From Pseudoprevotella muciniphila (GTDB lineage Bacteria > Bacteroidota > Bacteroidia > Bacteroidales > Bacteroidaceae): a stretch of 64,000 nt of DNA. The notes beneath the pieces were generated by a model, which saw only the letters and a program-made list of their open reading frames with translations, was not told the DNA's origin and searched no databases. Position numbers and translations under genes: made by a program. Below are positions 52,852 to 61,439 of the stretch, piece by piece. Location of the stretch: positions 1,860,001 to 1,924,000 of the forward strand of contig NZ_CP033459.1 of assembly GCF_003265305.2 (NCBI RefSeq), given 5' to 3'. Every line of letters begins with the position of its first letter. Position 1 is the first letter of the stretch.

Positions 52852-55827
52852 TTATATGGCTATCTTAACTGCTCGAATGACATTGCCGCTCTGCATCTTG
52901 ACGATGTATGTGCCTGGAGGGAATTCTTTCGTGCTGATGCTTGTGGGACTATCCTTCGTGAAGTTCACTAATTTACCATCTGCGCTATATATCCATACCT
53001 TTTCCACGTTTTCAAGGTTGATGCAATCATTGGCTACAACTGCAGAGGATACAGCACCAGTAAGGGTGTTGATTGCTGTAAGGTCGCCATCGAGACCATC
53101 GGGAATATCGCTTACGCCTTGGTCGTGTGTGTCGGCAGGCGGTGTGCGCTCAGCGTTGGCACCCGATACTTCAATAGCGAGGTCGAGGGTGTAGCCTTTG
53201 GTGGTAAGACATGTAGGACCCGGATGGGGGAACCACGCATCGCTGAGCACCATGCGCATACGTGTGAAACCGCATACAGCATCTTCTGGAACATTAAGGG
53301 TGAATGGCTTGAGATTAGAACTGTTATTCTGCTTTTCTCCTCCCTGCTCAACAATAAGTTCGTCTGTCTTCGACTCGAAATAGCCGTTGATGTTCCAGTC
53401 AGCGTAGGTCTTCATGGTGCAGTATTGCAGACCATCGCTTGCACTGTTGTAAACCCAGTTGATGGTAACTTTATCTCCCTGTTTCACTTTCAGCACGCTC
53501 GATGTGCCGTCAACGTAGTTGGTACCATCTTGCTGCTTGCTACCCGTGAAGTTGATGTTTGCCACAGAAGCACCGGTGGATGTAACGGACGTGATGTAGC
53601 GAGTGTCGAAGGCAGTCTGGTAACCTTCAGAACTTGGGTTGATTTCGCTGATGCCATATACAACATCGCCTTCGACGCCAGCCGGTACGTTAGAACTCCT
53701 TGATACATGCACCCAAACAGGATCGCTGTAAGTCTTCAGGTCGGTAGAAACGGCGCGTACACCAATGTAGGGATCTTCGCCATCTGACATGGGAATATCG
53801 CCAATATAGTCTGACCAGCCCTGTACATGGCTGATTGCGCTGATTCTGCCGTCTTCTCCATTCTTGTAAAGAACTTCGAAGTGATCCACATTGCCGTCTT
53901 CGTTGAATACCATACCCCAATCGGAACGTGTGCTACCGGTAGCATCAAGTGCCCAGTTGAGTTTCACGGCAAGCGATTTGGTAGTTTCGCGCTTCACTTC
54001 TACAGTGAAGTCCTTGATTTCTGCAGGTACAACGGTTTTCTCATCGTTAATTTCAAGTTTGCCTACATACATATTGTAGTTGCCCGACGTTGAACCCTTC
54101 ACACGGAGACCAACGAATTGCACAACGTCGCCAGAGGCCAGGTCGAGAGCAATGTTCTTCTCTTCCCAATTTTTGGAAGTGGTGTTGCCTACGGGATATT
54201 CGTGGTAGGTCGTTTCGCCCTTCTTTTTGAGTATGAGGTAGAGGTTGCTGGCATTGTTGCCTTCAATGCCACTCTTGATGGCTACTTTTGCGTATGTGCC
54301 CGCGCTCGCAACTGGCAATTCTGTGCGATAGAGCACAATGTCCGTACCACTGGCAGAAGGTGTGCCCGTCAGGCGGAGACTTGAACCACCTTGGTAACTG
54401 TCATCAATGGTGAATTCAGGTTGTATGTTGGTGGCAACAGTCGTTGTATTAGCCGAACGTACTAACCAGCGATATGTTGGCACAATGTCCTGAGTAGAGA
54501 GATTGTACCATGGACCTGCTGTCTTCTTTCCCTTGTAGTTGTAGCTGTTACCTACACCTATGTTGAAATAAGTGCGGAAAGGCATCGAAGTGATGGCAGA
54601 GCGCTCAGGGAAGTAAGTAGCCAAACCTCCGAAGGTGGAGAGGGGAGGAGTTGTCCCGTTCCATGACCAATCGTTGCCCGAGTTCTGCATTGTCGGACGG
54701 CGTGCAGGGTTGCGGTATCCACCGGAGAATCCCCTTTCGAGGAGTGCTTGGTAGTTGCTTTGGAACGAACTGGCATCGTCGCCCACGTTCCAACTCCAGA
54801 AACGACTGTTGCCATGTTCACCCCATAGAACGGCACCGATACTATTGCCTGCGAGAGATGTCCAGCGTCGGTTCATGTGTACAATCCATACGCCTGCGTA
54901 TAAGCCGTCAACAGTGCCGAGTGTGTTATTTGCTGTGTTTTCTGAGGCAGCAATGCCGTAAGTGAAGTCGCCGGCAGCATAGTTCAGGAATGTATCTGCA
55001 GTCTTGCCGTTGGTCTTGGAACCGAATAGTGATTCTGCATTGCCTGCAGTCAGTGTGGAAACTGATGTGTAAAGACCGATATGGAAATTGTCGAAACCTA
55101 CGCGTTCTGCTTCTTTATAGAGTGCCTGGTGGAAGCGTATGATGTCGGTGTTGGAATACGACGCATCTTCCCAGTTGTAGTTGATACCATCTGCACCGAA
55201 ATAGAGTAGGCAGTTGATGACGGGTTTAACGTATTTGTACGTGCCATCAGCATTTTTTTCGGAGATGAGTTTACTATATGCCTGGTCGCCAGAGCCTGCT
55301 GTCCAACTCTCAAAGAATTTGATTCCGGACATGATGTCTGTGCCGTTTCGGTGTGCTGCATCAATCCAACAGCCTGGTGCCTGGAAAAGTCCATGATTCC
55401 ACGAGCCGAACAGGTGTGTGTAGTTCCACATGGTGTATGTGTCATCGCCAGTGTTTGTACCCGGATATCCACCTGTTGTCTTGCCTGTTCCCATCGGAAC
55501 ATTCAGCCAGAGGCGGCGTGTGTTTGATACACCCCTGAGCAACTGGTTGCTTTGGTCGTTAATAATTTCGCGTTTGCGCACATGTGAGCGTACAAACTCT
55601 ATGTCCATGGCTGTGAATCCGGCTGCTTCGAACTCTTCCATAGTCGGGTAATTCCTTCCATCCTGCAGCGCGTTGTAGAACAGTGTCAGCAAGTTGCTGT
55701 CGTTGAACGGATTGAAATCGAACAATGAAGTGGAAGCCGAAGCGTCGTATTCTTGCGCACAAACTGTCTGCACTGTGCCACCGCTTAGGCTGGCAACAAG
55801 TGCCGCTGTGAGTAGAATTTTCTTCAT
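52852..55827 (-). CDS. GH85 endo-beta-N-acetylglucosaminidase, secreted
   Basis: 991 residues from the ATG at 55827, which opens the signal peptide directly (MKKILLTAALVASLSGG, cleaved after VCAQ). GH85 enzymes cut the GlcNAc-GlcNAc core of N-glycans. The fold shows YTHLFGSWNHGLFQAPG, CWIDAAHRNGTDIMSGIKFFE (the AAHRNG hallmark), and FGADGINYNWED, where Asn218 and Glu220 fit the N-x-E catalytic pair. Beta-sandwich domains follow, then a C-terminal sorting-type tail (WIYSADGKLVNFT...PPGTYIVKMQSGNVIRAVKI). It is the last gene of a SusC-SusD operon, 92 bp after susD. Confidence 0.87.
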   Translation of the reverse strand: MKKILLTAALVASLSGGTVQTVCAQEYDASASTSLFDFNPFNDSNLLTLFYNALQDGRNYPTMEEFEAAGFTAMDIEFVRSHVRKREIINDQSNQLLRGVSNTRRLWLNVPMGTGKTTGGYPGTNTGDDTYTMWNYTHLFGSWNHGLFQAPGCWIDAAHRNGTDIMSGIKFFESWTAGSGDQAYSKLISEKNADGTYKYVKPVINCLLYFGADGINYNWEDASYSNTDIIRFHQALYKEAERVGFDNFHIGLYTSVSTLTAGNAESLFGSKTNGKTADTFLNYAAGDFTYGIAASENTANNTLGTVDGLYAGVWIVHMNRRWTSLAGNSIGAVLWGEHGNSRFWSWNVGDDASSFQSNYQALLERGFSGGYRNPARRPTMQNSGNDWSWNGTTPPLSTFGGLATYFPERSAITSMPFRTYFNIGVGNSYNYKGKKTAGPWYNLSTQDIVPTYRWLVRSANTTTVATNIQPEFTIDDSYQGGSSLRLTGTPSASGTDIVLYRTELPVASAGTYAKVAIKSGIEGNNASNLYLILKKKGETTYHEYPVGNTTSKNWEEKNIALDLASGDVVQFVGLRVKGSTSGNYNMYVGKLEINDEKTVVPAEIKDFTVEVKRETTKSLAVKLNWALDATGSTRSDWGMVFNEDGNVDHFEVLYKNGEDGRISAISHVQGWSDYIGDIPMSDGEDPYIGVRAVSTDLKTYSDPVWVHVSRSSNVPAGVEGDVVYGISEINPSSEGYQTAFDTRYITSVTSTGASVANINFTGSKQQDGTNYVDGTSSVLKVKQGDKVTINWVYNSASDGLQYCTMKTYADWNINGYFESKTDELIVEQGGEKQNNSSNLKPFTLNVPEDAVCGFTRMRMVLSDAWFPHPGPTCLTTKGYTLDLAIEVSGANAERTPPADTHDQGVSDIPDGLDGDLTAINTLTGAVSSAVVANDCINLENVEKVWIYSADGKLVNFTKDSPTSISTKEFPPGTYIVKMQSGNVIRAVKIAI

Positions 55828-55919
55828 GTTATTATAGTTATATGTTTTTAATGTGTCTATAAAGTTTGTGGACTGCACGCAGAGTGTTTGTGCGTACAGC
55901 CCACAAATAGTCTTTATTT

Positions 55920-57731
55920 TCAGAAGTTAGGTCCTTCAACGTCCCACCACAGGCGTGTGCTCTGGTAGTCTTCGCCGCCGAGTGCCTCAAGACCCGTGCG
56001 GTCGATGTCGCGTACGGAAGCATCGTCAGTGTTGGGGAATGGAGCACGACGGATGAGGTCGCCATACTTCAAGGTGCCATCGCCTTCGTCAGCATTCATC
56101 ACGGGGAACACCTTGGGATATCCTGTGCGACGCATGTCGCCCCAAGCCTCCCATGAGTTCGGGAAGAGGGCAATGTACTTCTGAGTGATGATTTTTTCGA
56201 GTTTCGTCTCCTGGCTGTCGCCTTCGTTCCATGCTACACCAATCTTGGTAACGCTTTCGAGGTAAGAGTTGCCGGTCTTCGGGTCAACCACATTGCCCAT
56301 AGGATCCTGATAAATATAAGGAGTGGCCTCAGTCTGTGCCATGTATTCGGGCAGGGCACTGGTGTATGCATAATCGCCGATGAGACGGTCGTTCAGGTAA
56401 CCATATTCAATGCCGCGTTCGTAGAACATCTTGGCATCACCGCCCATGTTCCAGCCGCGCAGTGCACCCTCAGCACGCAGGAAGTCAACCTCCGAGAGCT
56501 TAATGAGATAAAGTGGAGCCATAGCCACATTTTCTGCAACGAGTGAACTATATGCAATCATCTGGTTGTTGCCGTATGCCTGACCCTGTCCCGGGTGAAT
56601 GCCTTCGCGCAGACCTACAATGCGTGTGTTTGCAGGAAGAACTTCACCGGTCTTCAGGTTAGTGATAGGATCGCTGTTCTTGCGGAACACGCTCTTGGCA
56701 AATGGGTGGTTGAGACTCATGAGCAGACTTTCGAAAGAAGCACTCAAGCGAGCATCGCCCCAGTTGTTCCATATCTCAAGCAATGGGTTGGTGAAACCTA
56801 CCATCAAAGGAGACAAAACGGCTTCGTCGGTTGTTGTCTCTATCACACCGCTTGCCACGGCTTCCTCTGCCCATGTTTGCGCCAATGTCGGGTTCACCTT
56901 CACGATGTGCATAGCCATACGCAGTTTCAGAGAATTGGCAAAGCGCCTCCAATTTTCGATATCTTGCGTTGGGTCATACTTGTGTTGCAGCACAACGGTA
57001 TAACTCCAAATCTGCTCCATAATCTTGTTCTGATACCATTCCGGGCGGTTCTTGAAGTTTTCGAGGCATGCTATAACGTCGTCAATGTTTTCAACAATTT
57101 TCTTGTAGATGACTTCCAGACTCTGATACACGAATGGAGAATTGCTGAAGTTTTCCTTGAAATTTTGATAGGGGAACGGACCGAAGATGTCTGCTACTTC
57201 CTGTGCTGCGAAGTCGTACAGGAGCAGGTAGATGGCCTTCAGTTCAGGAATGGTGTCGATGGCGGGATCGTTGATGAGCGGAACGATGGCATTTTTCACC
57301 ATGATGAATGAACTGTTAGGACCGCCGTTGAACTCAGCACTGATATCGTATGTGGATTTCAGTGTGCCATACATAAAGTCGGAGTGAGGCACAGTGGTAT
57401 ATTGTGCGTAGTTGTCAGGACCTAAACTGTACTGACGTTGGTAAGCATGTGGACCGGGAACATCGCCGTTCTTACCACCGCGGATGGCATATTGCCCCGT
57501 GATGGTCTGATGGAAACGGGTCTCCAACTTTTTGGTGGCAGCATCCACCGCTTCTTCAGTGGGTAGAGTTCCATAGCCGATACTGTCGGGTTTGCCGTGA
57601 TATACGGAGTCGGTGATGTTGATATCGGTTTGATTGAACTCATCGGTAGGCTCGTCGTAGTCAACACAAGCAGCAAAACTTATTGCTCCAAAGGCGAGCG
57701 CAAATAATGATAATGTCTTATAGAGTTTCAT
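55920..57731 (-). CDS. SusD-like nutrient-binding lipoprotein of the N-glycan locus
   Basis: 603 residues. The lipobox ends FAAC (Cys22), followed by VDYDEPTDE, acidic and fitting surface export. It belongs to the SusD/RagB superfamily (the SusD-like_2 branch by the pattern LKAIYLLLYDFAAQEVADIFG and FANSLKLRMAMHIVKVNP). The closing part includes KYIALFPNSWEAWGDMRRTGYP, characteristic of this branch. It is paired with the SusC upstream (19 bp gap), and with the GH85 gene downstream it should bind released N-glycan oligosaccharides. Confidence 0.93.
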   Translation of the reverse strand: MKLYKTLSLFALAFGAISFAACVDYDEPTDEFNQTDINITDSVYHGKPDSIGYGTLPTEEAVDAATKKLETRFHQTITGQYAIRGGKNGDVPGPHAYQRQYSLGPDNYAQYTTVPHSDFMYGTLKSTYDISAEFNGGPNSSFIMVKNAIVPLINDPAIDTIPELKAIYLLLYDFAAQEVADIFGPFPYQNFKENFSNSPFVYQSLEVIYKKIVENIDDVIACLENFKNRPEWYQNKIMEQIWSYTVVLQHKYDPTQDIENWRRFANSLKLRMAMHIVKVNPTLAQTWAEEAVASGVIETTTDEAVLSPLMVGFTNPLLEIWNNWGDARLSASFESLLMSLNHPFAKSVFRKNSDPITNLKTGEVLPANTRIVGLREGIHPGQGQAYGNNQMIAYSSLVAENVAMAPLYLIKLSEVDFLRAEGALRGWNMGGDAKMFYERGIEYGYLNDRLIGDYAYTSALPEYMAQTEATPYIYQDPMGNVVDPKTGNSYLESVTKIGVAWNEGDSQETKLEKIITQKYIALFPNSWEAWGDMRRTGYPKVFPVMNADEGDGTLKYGDLIRRAPFPNTDDASVRDIDRTGLEALGGEDYQSTRLWWDVEGPNF

Positions 57732-57750
57732 ATCTTTTTTGTGTCGAGGG

Positions 57751-60700
57751 TTAGAAGTTTACTTTCACATTGAAACCGAACGAGCGGGTGGAAGGAAGGT
57801 TGAAGATTTCAAATCCGCCCAGGCCGTTGCCTGTAGAGAGGGAGATGTCGGGATCAACAGGTGAGTCCTTGTAGATAAAGAAGAGGTTGCGGCCGATGAA
57901 CGATACAGAGAGGTTCTTGTTCTCGCCCAGCAGGTTACGGAACGTATAGCCTAAGGAAAGTTCGCGCAGGCGGAAGTTCGTAGCGTCGTAGATGTAGTTC
58001 GGTGTGTATTGGCTGCCGGTAGCACCTACAGTCTGGTAGTAGTCCTGAACACCGATAAGTCGTCCGCTTCCGTCAGGCAGATACATGGCAAGTTCGCCGC
58101 TTGCTGTGTAGAGGCCGTTAGCTTCTGCATACTGGCGGGCTGCGGCACTGCGTTGTGAGAGACCCAGATTGTCGAGGTAAGCCTCTGTCAGGGAAATCAC
58201 CTTACCACCGATGCGGCCGTTGATGAGGAAGTAGAGTTGGAAGTCCTTATAACTGATGGTGTTGCTCCAACCGAGTTGGTACTTCGAGTTCATATTGCCA
58301 ATATACTTCGTGTAACGACGTTCTGTAAGCAGTTTGCCACCTTCGCTCATGAAAAGAGTGCCATCTTCGTTGTGGTGCAAGTCGCGCACGTACATGTCGC
58401 CAATGGAACCACCCTTGGTGTAGCGGACACGAACACCGGCGAGGTCAGTGTAGAGTAGTTTCTCTGTACCATCCTCTTCGTATGTCGTTTCGAGAATCTT
58501 GTTGTTGTTGTAAGAGAAGTTGAACTGTGTCTTCCAGCGCCAGTCATTGTTGAAGATGAAGTTGTAACCGATGGTGGTTTCAAAACCGCGGTTGCGAACC
58601 TTACCGGAGTTTACGGGTTCTGCAAGTCCGCTGGCGTTAGAGGCAATCATGTAGAGGTTCTTCATGATAGAGTTGTAGAACGTGAAGTCGAAGTTCAACT
58701 TGTTGTTGAAGAAGAGCATTTCCACACCGGTTTCGAAAGAGTTTGTCTTTTCCGGAACAGGATTGCGGAAAGTGGACCATGTGCTCGAAGTGATGGCACC
58801 GGTGCGCAAATTTTCAGAACCCTTGGAATATACGGTGTTAGGAATGGAGTTACCTACCTCTGCATAACTCAGACGATACTTGAAGTAGTTCCACCATTCG
58901 GGCAGACGGGCGAGGTCGCTGATGATAGCGTTCAAACCTACACCAAAGTAGCCGTAGTTGTCGTCAACACCGCGGTCCTTGAACTGACGGAATGCGCGAT
59001 ACCAGTCCTGACGATAAGAGAAGTCAGCATAAATGCGTTCTTTCCAACCAACCTGTCCTGTAAACAGCGCAGCCTTGTCCCAGTTGGAACCCTTTGAAGA
59101 GGATGTGGCACCAGGACCGCCGGCATTCGTCATGAAGAGGTTAATACGGTCGGAAATCATGTTGAGACCACCGTCAACGTATTTTGCTACAACGTCTGTG
59201 GTTTGGTTTCTCGACTTGATGGTGTGTCCCACCCAACCGGCAGTAGCACTCACGCTCCAGTCTTCTGCAAATGTCTTGTTGTAGGAGAGCAGGAAGTTTG
59301 TGTAGAGTTCAGTTGTGCGGTTCAGTATGCGCCAGTAGCGTCCGTAGTCTTCCATCGTTGCAGGAAGAAGGGTGGTGGCATAGCGCTTGGTCTCACTGTC
59401 ATATTTTGAGTGGTCGATACCCACGCGGGCTTCGAATGTCAGCCCGTCAATAATCTTCACGTTGGCAGCGAAGGCACCATAGACGCGGTCTTCCTTGTTG
59501 ATGCCGGTGTTCTGCTTGAGCAACCAATAGGGGTTGTTCTGAAGGGCTTGCATGTAGGCCCAGTTCTGCATCAGACCGGAGAGGCGAATCGACTCATTAA
59601 CCTTGTCGTACGTACCATCTTCGTTCTGCTTGTAATAAGTCTGAAGAGTGGAGTTCCAAACGCCTGTGCCGGCATAGTTGTGGCGGTAGTATTCCATGTC
59701 CACATTGTTTGGAGTAACATACAGGTGGTAAATCGGGTTCATCACCGTACCACCACCAACGCGGTTCTTCGTCTTGGTCTGAACATAGTTCAACGATGCC
59801 TCAAACTTCACGCGGTTCTTGAACAGATTGTATGTCTGGCGGAATGCAAATGTGTTACGGTTGTAGTTGTTTGATGGCACGAGACCCGTGGAGTGGGAGT
59901 TTGCCATTGAGAAGTAGGTCTGAATTAGGTCTGTACCGCCGGAGAGCGCCAACGAGTTGTTCGTTGTAGTACTTGTGCGGTAGAAGTCGTCAAGGTTGTT
60001 TCTGCCATAGTTGCGCATGAACACCTGGCGGTTGGGATTGCCGTCGGGACTGATGACCATGTCCACTGTTGCATCGCTACTGTAGGGTTGATAGACGTAA
60101 TCAGGAGTTTCAGAAATCTTTCCGCCCCATCCGTCGGCAGACATCAGCTGACCTGTGGGACTGATGGGCGCACCATAAATCTTCTGGATTTTCGGCGTGA
60201 GCAGCGGGGTCTCAAATGTGATGTTGCCTGTGTAGGTAACGTCTATCTTGCCTTGCTTACCTTTCTTCGTGGTAATCATGACAACACCGTTGGCTGCCTT
60301 GGAACCGTAAAGTGCGGCAGCATTCGCACCCTTGAGGATTTGCATCGACTCGATATCGTCGGGGTTAATCTGCGACAGAGGGTCGGAACCTTCTACCACT
60401 CCCTGATAAGTCATGGTCTCTGCGCTGTTAATCTGTCCGCGGATGTTGTTAGTCATTGGCACGCCGTCAACAACGATGAGCGGGGTGCTGCTACCGAGGA
60501 TAGACTTGTTACCACGCATGATAATCTTTGAACCACCACCGGCTCCACCGGCACTTGCAGTAATCGTAACACCGCTCACCTTACCTTCGATGGAGTTGGC
60601 GATGTTCACGTCTTGCACTTTCATGAAGTCGTCCGACTTAATCTGCTGTGTAGCGTAGGTCAGTGATTTTTCCTTGCGGACAATACCCATCGCCGTTACC

Positions 60701-61056
60701 ACAGCGCGACCGGGATTGCTCTCCGGTGCTTTCAACTGTATGTTCAGCGTTGAGCCTGCCCATTTAACGTCTTCGGTTCTTGCACCGAGATAAGTAATTC
60801 TCAATGTCGTTCCGGCGGGAACGTCCGACAGGAAGAATTTACCGTCTGTGTCGGTCTGTGTGCTCTTGTCAAGCCCCAAAGCGGTTACTTTGGCTCCGAA
60901 CACAGGATCCCCGTCCTGGTCAAGTACGGTACCCGTAGCCGTGGACGACGTAGAGGCGGTTACCTGTGCTGAGGCTGCCTGCGGAACCATTGCTCCGCAG
61001 AAAGACAAACCTGCGCAAAATAACAACGCCATCATGGAATGGTTGGAATAATGCAT
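57751..61056 (-). CDS. SusC-like TonB-dependent transporter of the N-glycan locus
   Basis: 1101-residue outer-membrane transporter. After the signal peptide (about 1-30, ending ASAQ) comes a carboxypeptidase-regulatory-like domain (TGTVLDQDGDPVFGAKV, DTDGKFFLSDVPAGTTL). The plug carries VVTAMGIVRKEKSL, IMRGNKSILGSSTPLIVVDGVP, and NPDDIESMQILKGANAAALYGS, then ANGVVMITTKKG. The beta-barrel ends in Phe (GFNVKVNF). A later ATG (seventh or eighth codon on) is possible as start. It heads the operon with susD and the GH85 gene. Confidence 0.95.
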   Translation of the reverse strand: MHYSNHSMMALLFCAGLSFCGAMVPQAASAQVTASTSSTATGTVLDQDGDPVFGAKVTALGLDKSTQTDTDGKFFLSDVPAGTTLRITYLGARTEDVKWAGSTLNIQLKAPESNPGRAVVTAMGIVRKEKSLTYATQQIKSDDFMKVQDVNIANSIEGKVSGVTITASAGGAGGGSKIIMRGNKSILGSSTPLIVVDGVPMTNNIRGQINSAETMTYQGVVEGSDPLSQINPDDIESMQILKGANAAALYGSKAANGVVMITTKKGKQGKIDVTYTGNITFETPLLTPKIQKIYGAPISPTGQLMSADGWGGKISETPDYVYQPYSSDATVDMVISPDGNPNRQVFMRNYGRNNLDDFYRTSTTTNNSLALSGGTDLIQTYFSMANSHSTGLVPSNNYNRNTFAFRQTYNLFKNRVKFEASLNYVQTKTKNRVGGGTVMNPIYHLYVTPNNVDMEYYRHNYAGTGVWNSTLQTYYKQNEDGTYDKVNESIRLSGLMQNWAYMQALQNNPYWLLKQNTGINKEDRVYGAFAANVKIIDGLTFEARVGIDHSKYDSETKRYATTLLPATMEDYGRYWRILNRTTELYTNFLLSYNKTFAEDWSVSATAGWVGHTIKSRNQTTDVVAKYVDGGLNMISDRINLFMTNAGGPGATSSSKGSNWDKAALFTGQVGWKERIYADFSYRQDWYRAFRQFKDRGVDDNYGYFGVGLNAIISDLARLPEWWNYFKYRLSYAEVGNSIPNTVYSKGSENLRTGAITSSTWSTFRNPVPEKTNSFETGVEMLFFNNKLNFDFTFYNSIMKNLYMIASNASGLAEPVNSGKVRNRGFETTIGYNFIFNNDWRWKTQFNFSYNNNKILETTYEEDGTEKLLYTDLAGVRVRYTKGGSIGDMYVRDLHHNEDGTLFMSEGGKLLTERRYTKYIGNMNSKYQLGWSNTISYKDFQLYFLINGRIGGKVISLTEAYLDNLGLSQRSAAARQYAEANGLYTASGELAMYLPDGSGRLIGVQDYYQTVGATGSQYTPNYIYDATNFRLRELSLGYTFRNLLGENKNLSVSFIGRNLFFIYKDSPVDPDISLSTGNGLGGFEIFNLPSTRSFGFNVKVNF

Positions 61057-61347
61057 AATTGTTTTGTATTGGTAATAATTAGTTTGTTTCTTTAATTTTT
61101 CTCAAGAGGCATGGAAAAATGCACGTCTCTCAAATGTTTTTATGGGTAATCTATAATATAAGAATTTCTAAATGTTTGATTATTAATGATTCATGTTTGT
61201 TAACAAGGACGTCTGGCTGCATCTTGCTTTCGTGTGCGCGCGTGTGCAAATCCAATTAAAAGCTTATTTTCGCACAAAAATAAGTAAATCTTAATAAATG
61301 TGAAAGAAAAACGCAAAAAAATAGCGCGAGGCACTTGGGAAACCAAA
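61057..61347. other. Leader and promoter region of the N-glycan operon
   Basis: AT-rich, no coding frame. A minus-strand -7 box TATTTTTG lies at 61282-61275, which would give a leader of about 210 nt. No -33 match at proper spacing and no strong hairpin apart from the terminator just beyond. Confidence 0.5.
61275..61282 (-). promoter_or_regulatory. -7 element for the N-glycan SusC operon
   Basis: TATTTTTG on the minus strand, matching TAnnTTTG; start expected near 61268. No regulator gene (sigma/anti-sigma pair or hybrid two-component protein) is next to the operon. Confidence 0.4.
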
Positions 61348-61388
61348 AGTATTTGCACAGCGGAGGTCTGTCACGCTGTGCAAATACT
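61348..61388 (-). terminator. Terminator after the transglutaminase-like gene
   Basis: AGTATTTGCACAGCG (61348-61362) and CGCTGTGCAAATACT (61374-61388) form a perfect 15-bp stem with an 11-nt loop; TTTTGG follows on the minus strand. It lies 52 bp past the stop codon. Confidence 0.8.
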
Positions 61389-61439
61389 GTTATAAAGGCA
61401 TGCATTTATGCTTGAAAGAAACCTAAAGTGTGTACACCC

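Noticed and set aside
52852-55827. GH18 assignment for the endoglycosidase
   Set aside because: The AAHRNG hallmark and N-x-E catalytic pair fit GH85; the GH18 DxxDxDxE motif is absent.
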